Shown here piece by piece: positions 6,523 through 7,012 of a DNA stretch of 7,012 bases (positions are counted from its first letter, which is position 1; every line of letters begins with the position of its first letter). The stretch spans positions 4,743 to 11,754 of the forward strand of contig MEQN01000092.1 of assembly GCA_001770235.1 (NCBI GenBank). The letters are read 5' to 3'. This DNA is from Betaproteobacteria bacterium RBG_16_58_11 (GTDB lineage Bacteria; Pseudomonadota; Gammaproteobacteria; Burkholderiales; Thiobacteraceae). Position numbers and translations under genes: made by a program. The notes beneath the pieces were generated by a model that did not search any database, had not been told where the DNA came from, and saw only the letters and a program-made list of their open reading frames with translations.

Positions 6523-7012
6523 ATGAATCCTAAATTATTCGAAATCCTCACCGCGAATCCGGACAAGTTTCCCAAAAGCTTGAGCAAGCTTTACCCCAAT
6601 GTGTTGGAAAAAATTTCCGACGCATGGGGCACGGATGCGCTGACTGATTTATTTGCCGAGTTGCTGGTGGCCGACCGTGAGGACCGCCAGGGCTTTCCGC
6701 CCGAGGTGGGGCGGGAGATTTTCGCGCTCAACCAGTTGAATGAAAAATACAAGCACCAGGCGGTCGATCCAGATGACCCTTGGGCCATGGAGCGCGACAT
6801 GAGCGCGGAGGAGTCGGCCGCCTTTGTCGAGAATTTGCAGCAGAGCGGGCGCGCGTTCACGCCGGAAACCTTATTCAAGCTGGTGGAGCAAGGCGAGACC
6901 AGGACCGCGTTTGATTTTGTGCGCGCCGGGATGCAAGTCGATGTGCGGCGCACCGATGAATGGACGCCGCTGATGGTGGCGCTGTTCAACGGTCATGAGG
7001 AAACCGCGATGA
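6523..7012 (+). CDS. Ankyrin-repeat protein, N-terminal part, cut by window edge
   Basis: The first 163 residues are present and the frame is still open at the window end. The N-terminal ~110 residues are acidic and helical-looking, with FPPEVGREIFALNQLNEKY (58-76) the most distinctive stretch; I cannot tie them to a named domain. Ankyrin-like sequence begins near LFKLVEQGETRTAFDFVRAG (117-136) and is clear at DEWTPLMVALFNGHEETA (145-162), which matches the '.G.TPLM.A...GH.E.A' ankyrin consensus; more repeats probably follow outside. Such repeats bind other proteins, and the partner is unknown. No signal peptide is visible. The ATG at 6523 has no good Shine-Dalgarno. An in-frame TTG at 6493-6495 lies 11 nt after GAGGGGG (6475-6481) and would add ten residues, so the start is uncertain. 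The gene lies 63 nt after clpB on the same strand with no convincing terminator between, so read-through from the heat-shock promoter is possible. Confidence 0.8.
   Translation, partial: MNPKLFEILTANPDKFPKSLSKLYPNVLEKISDAWGTDALTDLFAELLVADREDRQGFPPEVGREIFALNQLNEKYKHQAVDPDDPWAMERDMSAEESAAFVENLQQSGRAFTPETLFKLVEQGETRTAFDFVRAGMQVDVRRTDEWTPLMVALFNGHEETAM

Noticed and set aside
6591..6989. 132-residue minus-strand open frame opposite the ankyrin gene
   Set aside because: The plus-strand frame contains a clear ankyrin repeat, while this one is Ser-rich with no domain, typical of a shadow.

Overview
The window reads as bacterial chromosome, most likely from a betaproteobacterium of the Nitrosomonadales/Gallionellales kind. 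The ClpB protein is proteobacterial throughout and keeps E. coli numbering at almost every key residue, codons are GC-rich, and the heat-shock promoter fits the proteobacterial RpoH pattern. The genus-level placement is inference; no 16S or other phylogenetic marker is present. No tRNA, rRNA, CRISPR array, transposase or phage gene is visible.

Layout. Positions 1-1329 hold a compact minus-strand operon, transcribed from right to left: a flavin-reductase-like FMN-binding protein (793-1329), a small VOC/glyoxalase-fold protein (401-775), and the N-terminal part of a formate/nitrite transporter family channel (1-408, cut by the window edge). The first two genes are 17 nt apart and the last two overlap by 8 nt. 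Positions 1330-1570 are intergenic and contain a C-rich/G-rich composite inverted repeat with a nested perfect hairpin. Positions 1571-3640, also minus strand, encode a 689-residue protein with eight tetratricopeptide repeats followed by an OGT/SPINDLY-type glycosyltransferase domain (GT41), probably a cytoplasmic protein O-glycosyltransferase. Positions 3641-3861 separate this gene from the divergent clpB. They hold a 31-bp inverted repeat made of 'cGCRAAGG'-type units and a good sigma-32-like promoter pointing at clpB.

Positions 3862-6459, plus strand, encode a complete and apparently intact ClpB disaggregase. It is followed after 63 nt by the 5' end of an ankyrin-repeat protein (6523 to the window end), which may be co-transcribed with clpB because no convincing terminator lies between them.

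How the genes work together. ClpB is a heat-shock chaperone that works with DnaK. The TPR-glycosyltransferase and the ankyrin protein both carry protein-interaction repeats, but nothing in the sequence links them functionally to ClpB. The flavin reductase, VOC protein and FNT channel almost certainly form one transcription unit, and their shared substrate cannot be read from sequence. The most unusual elements are the two unrelated intergenic palindromes on either side of the glycosyltransferase gene, the altered catalytic-domain motif in that glycosyltransferase, and the reductase-VOC-FNT gene set.
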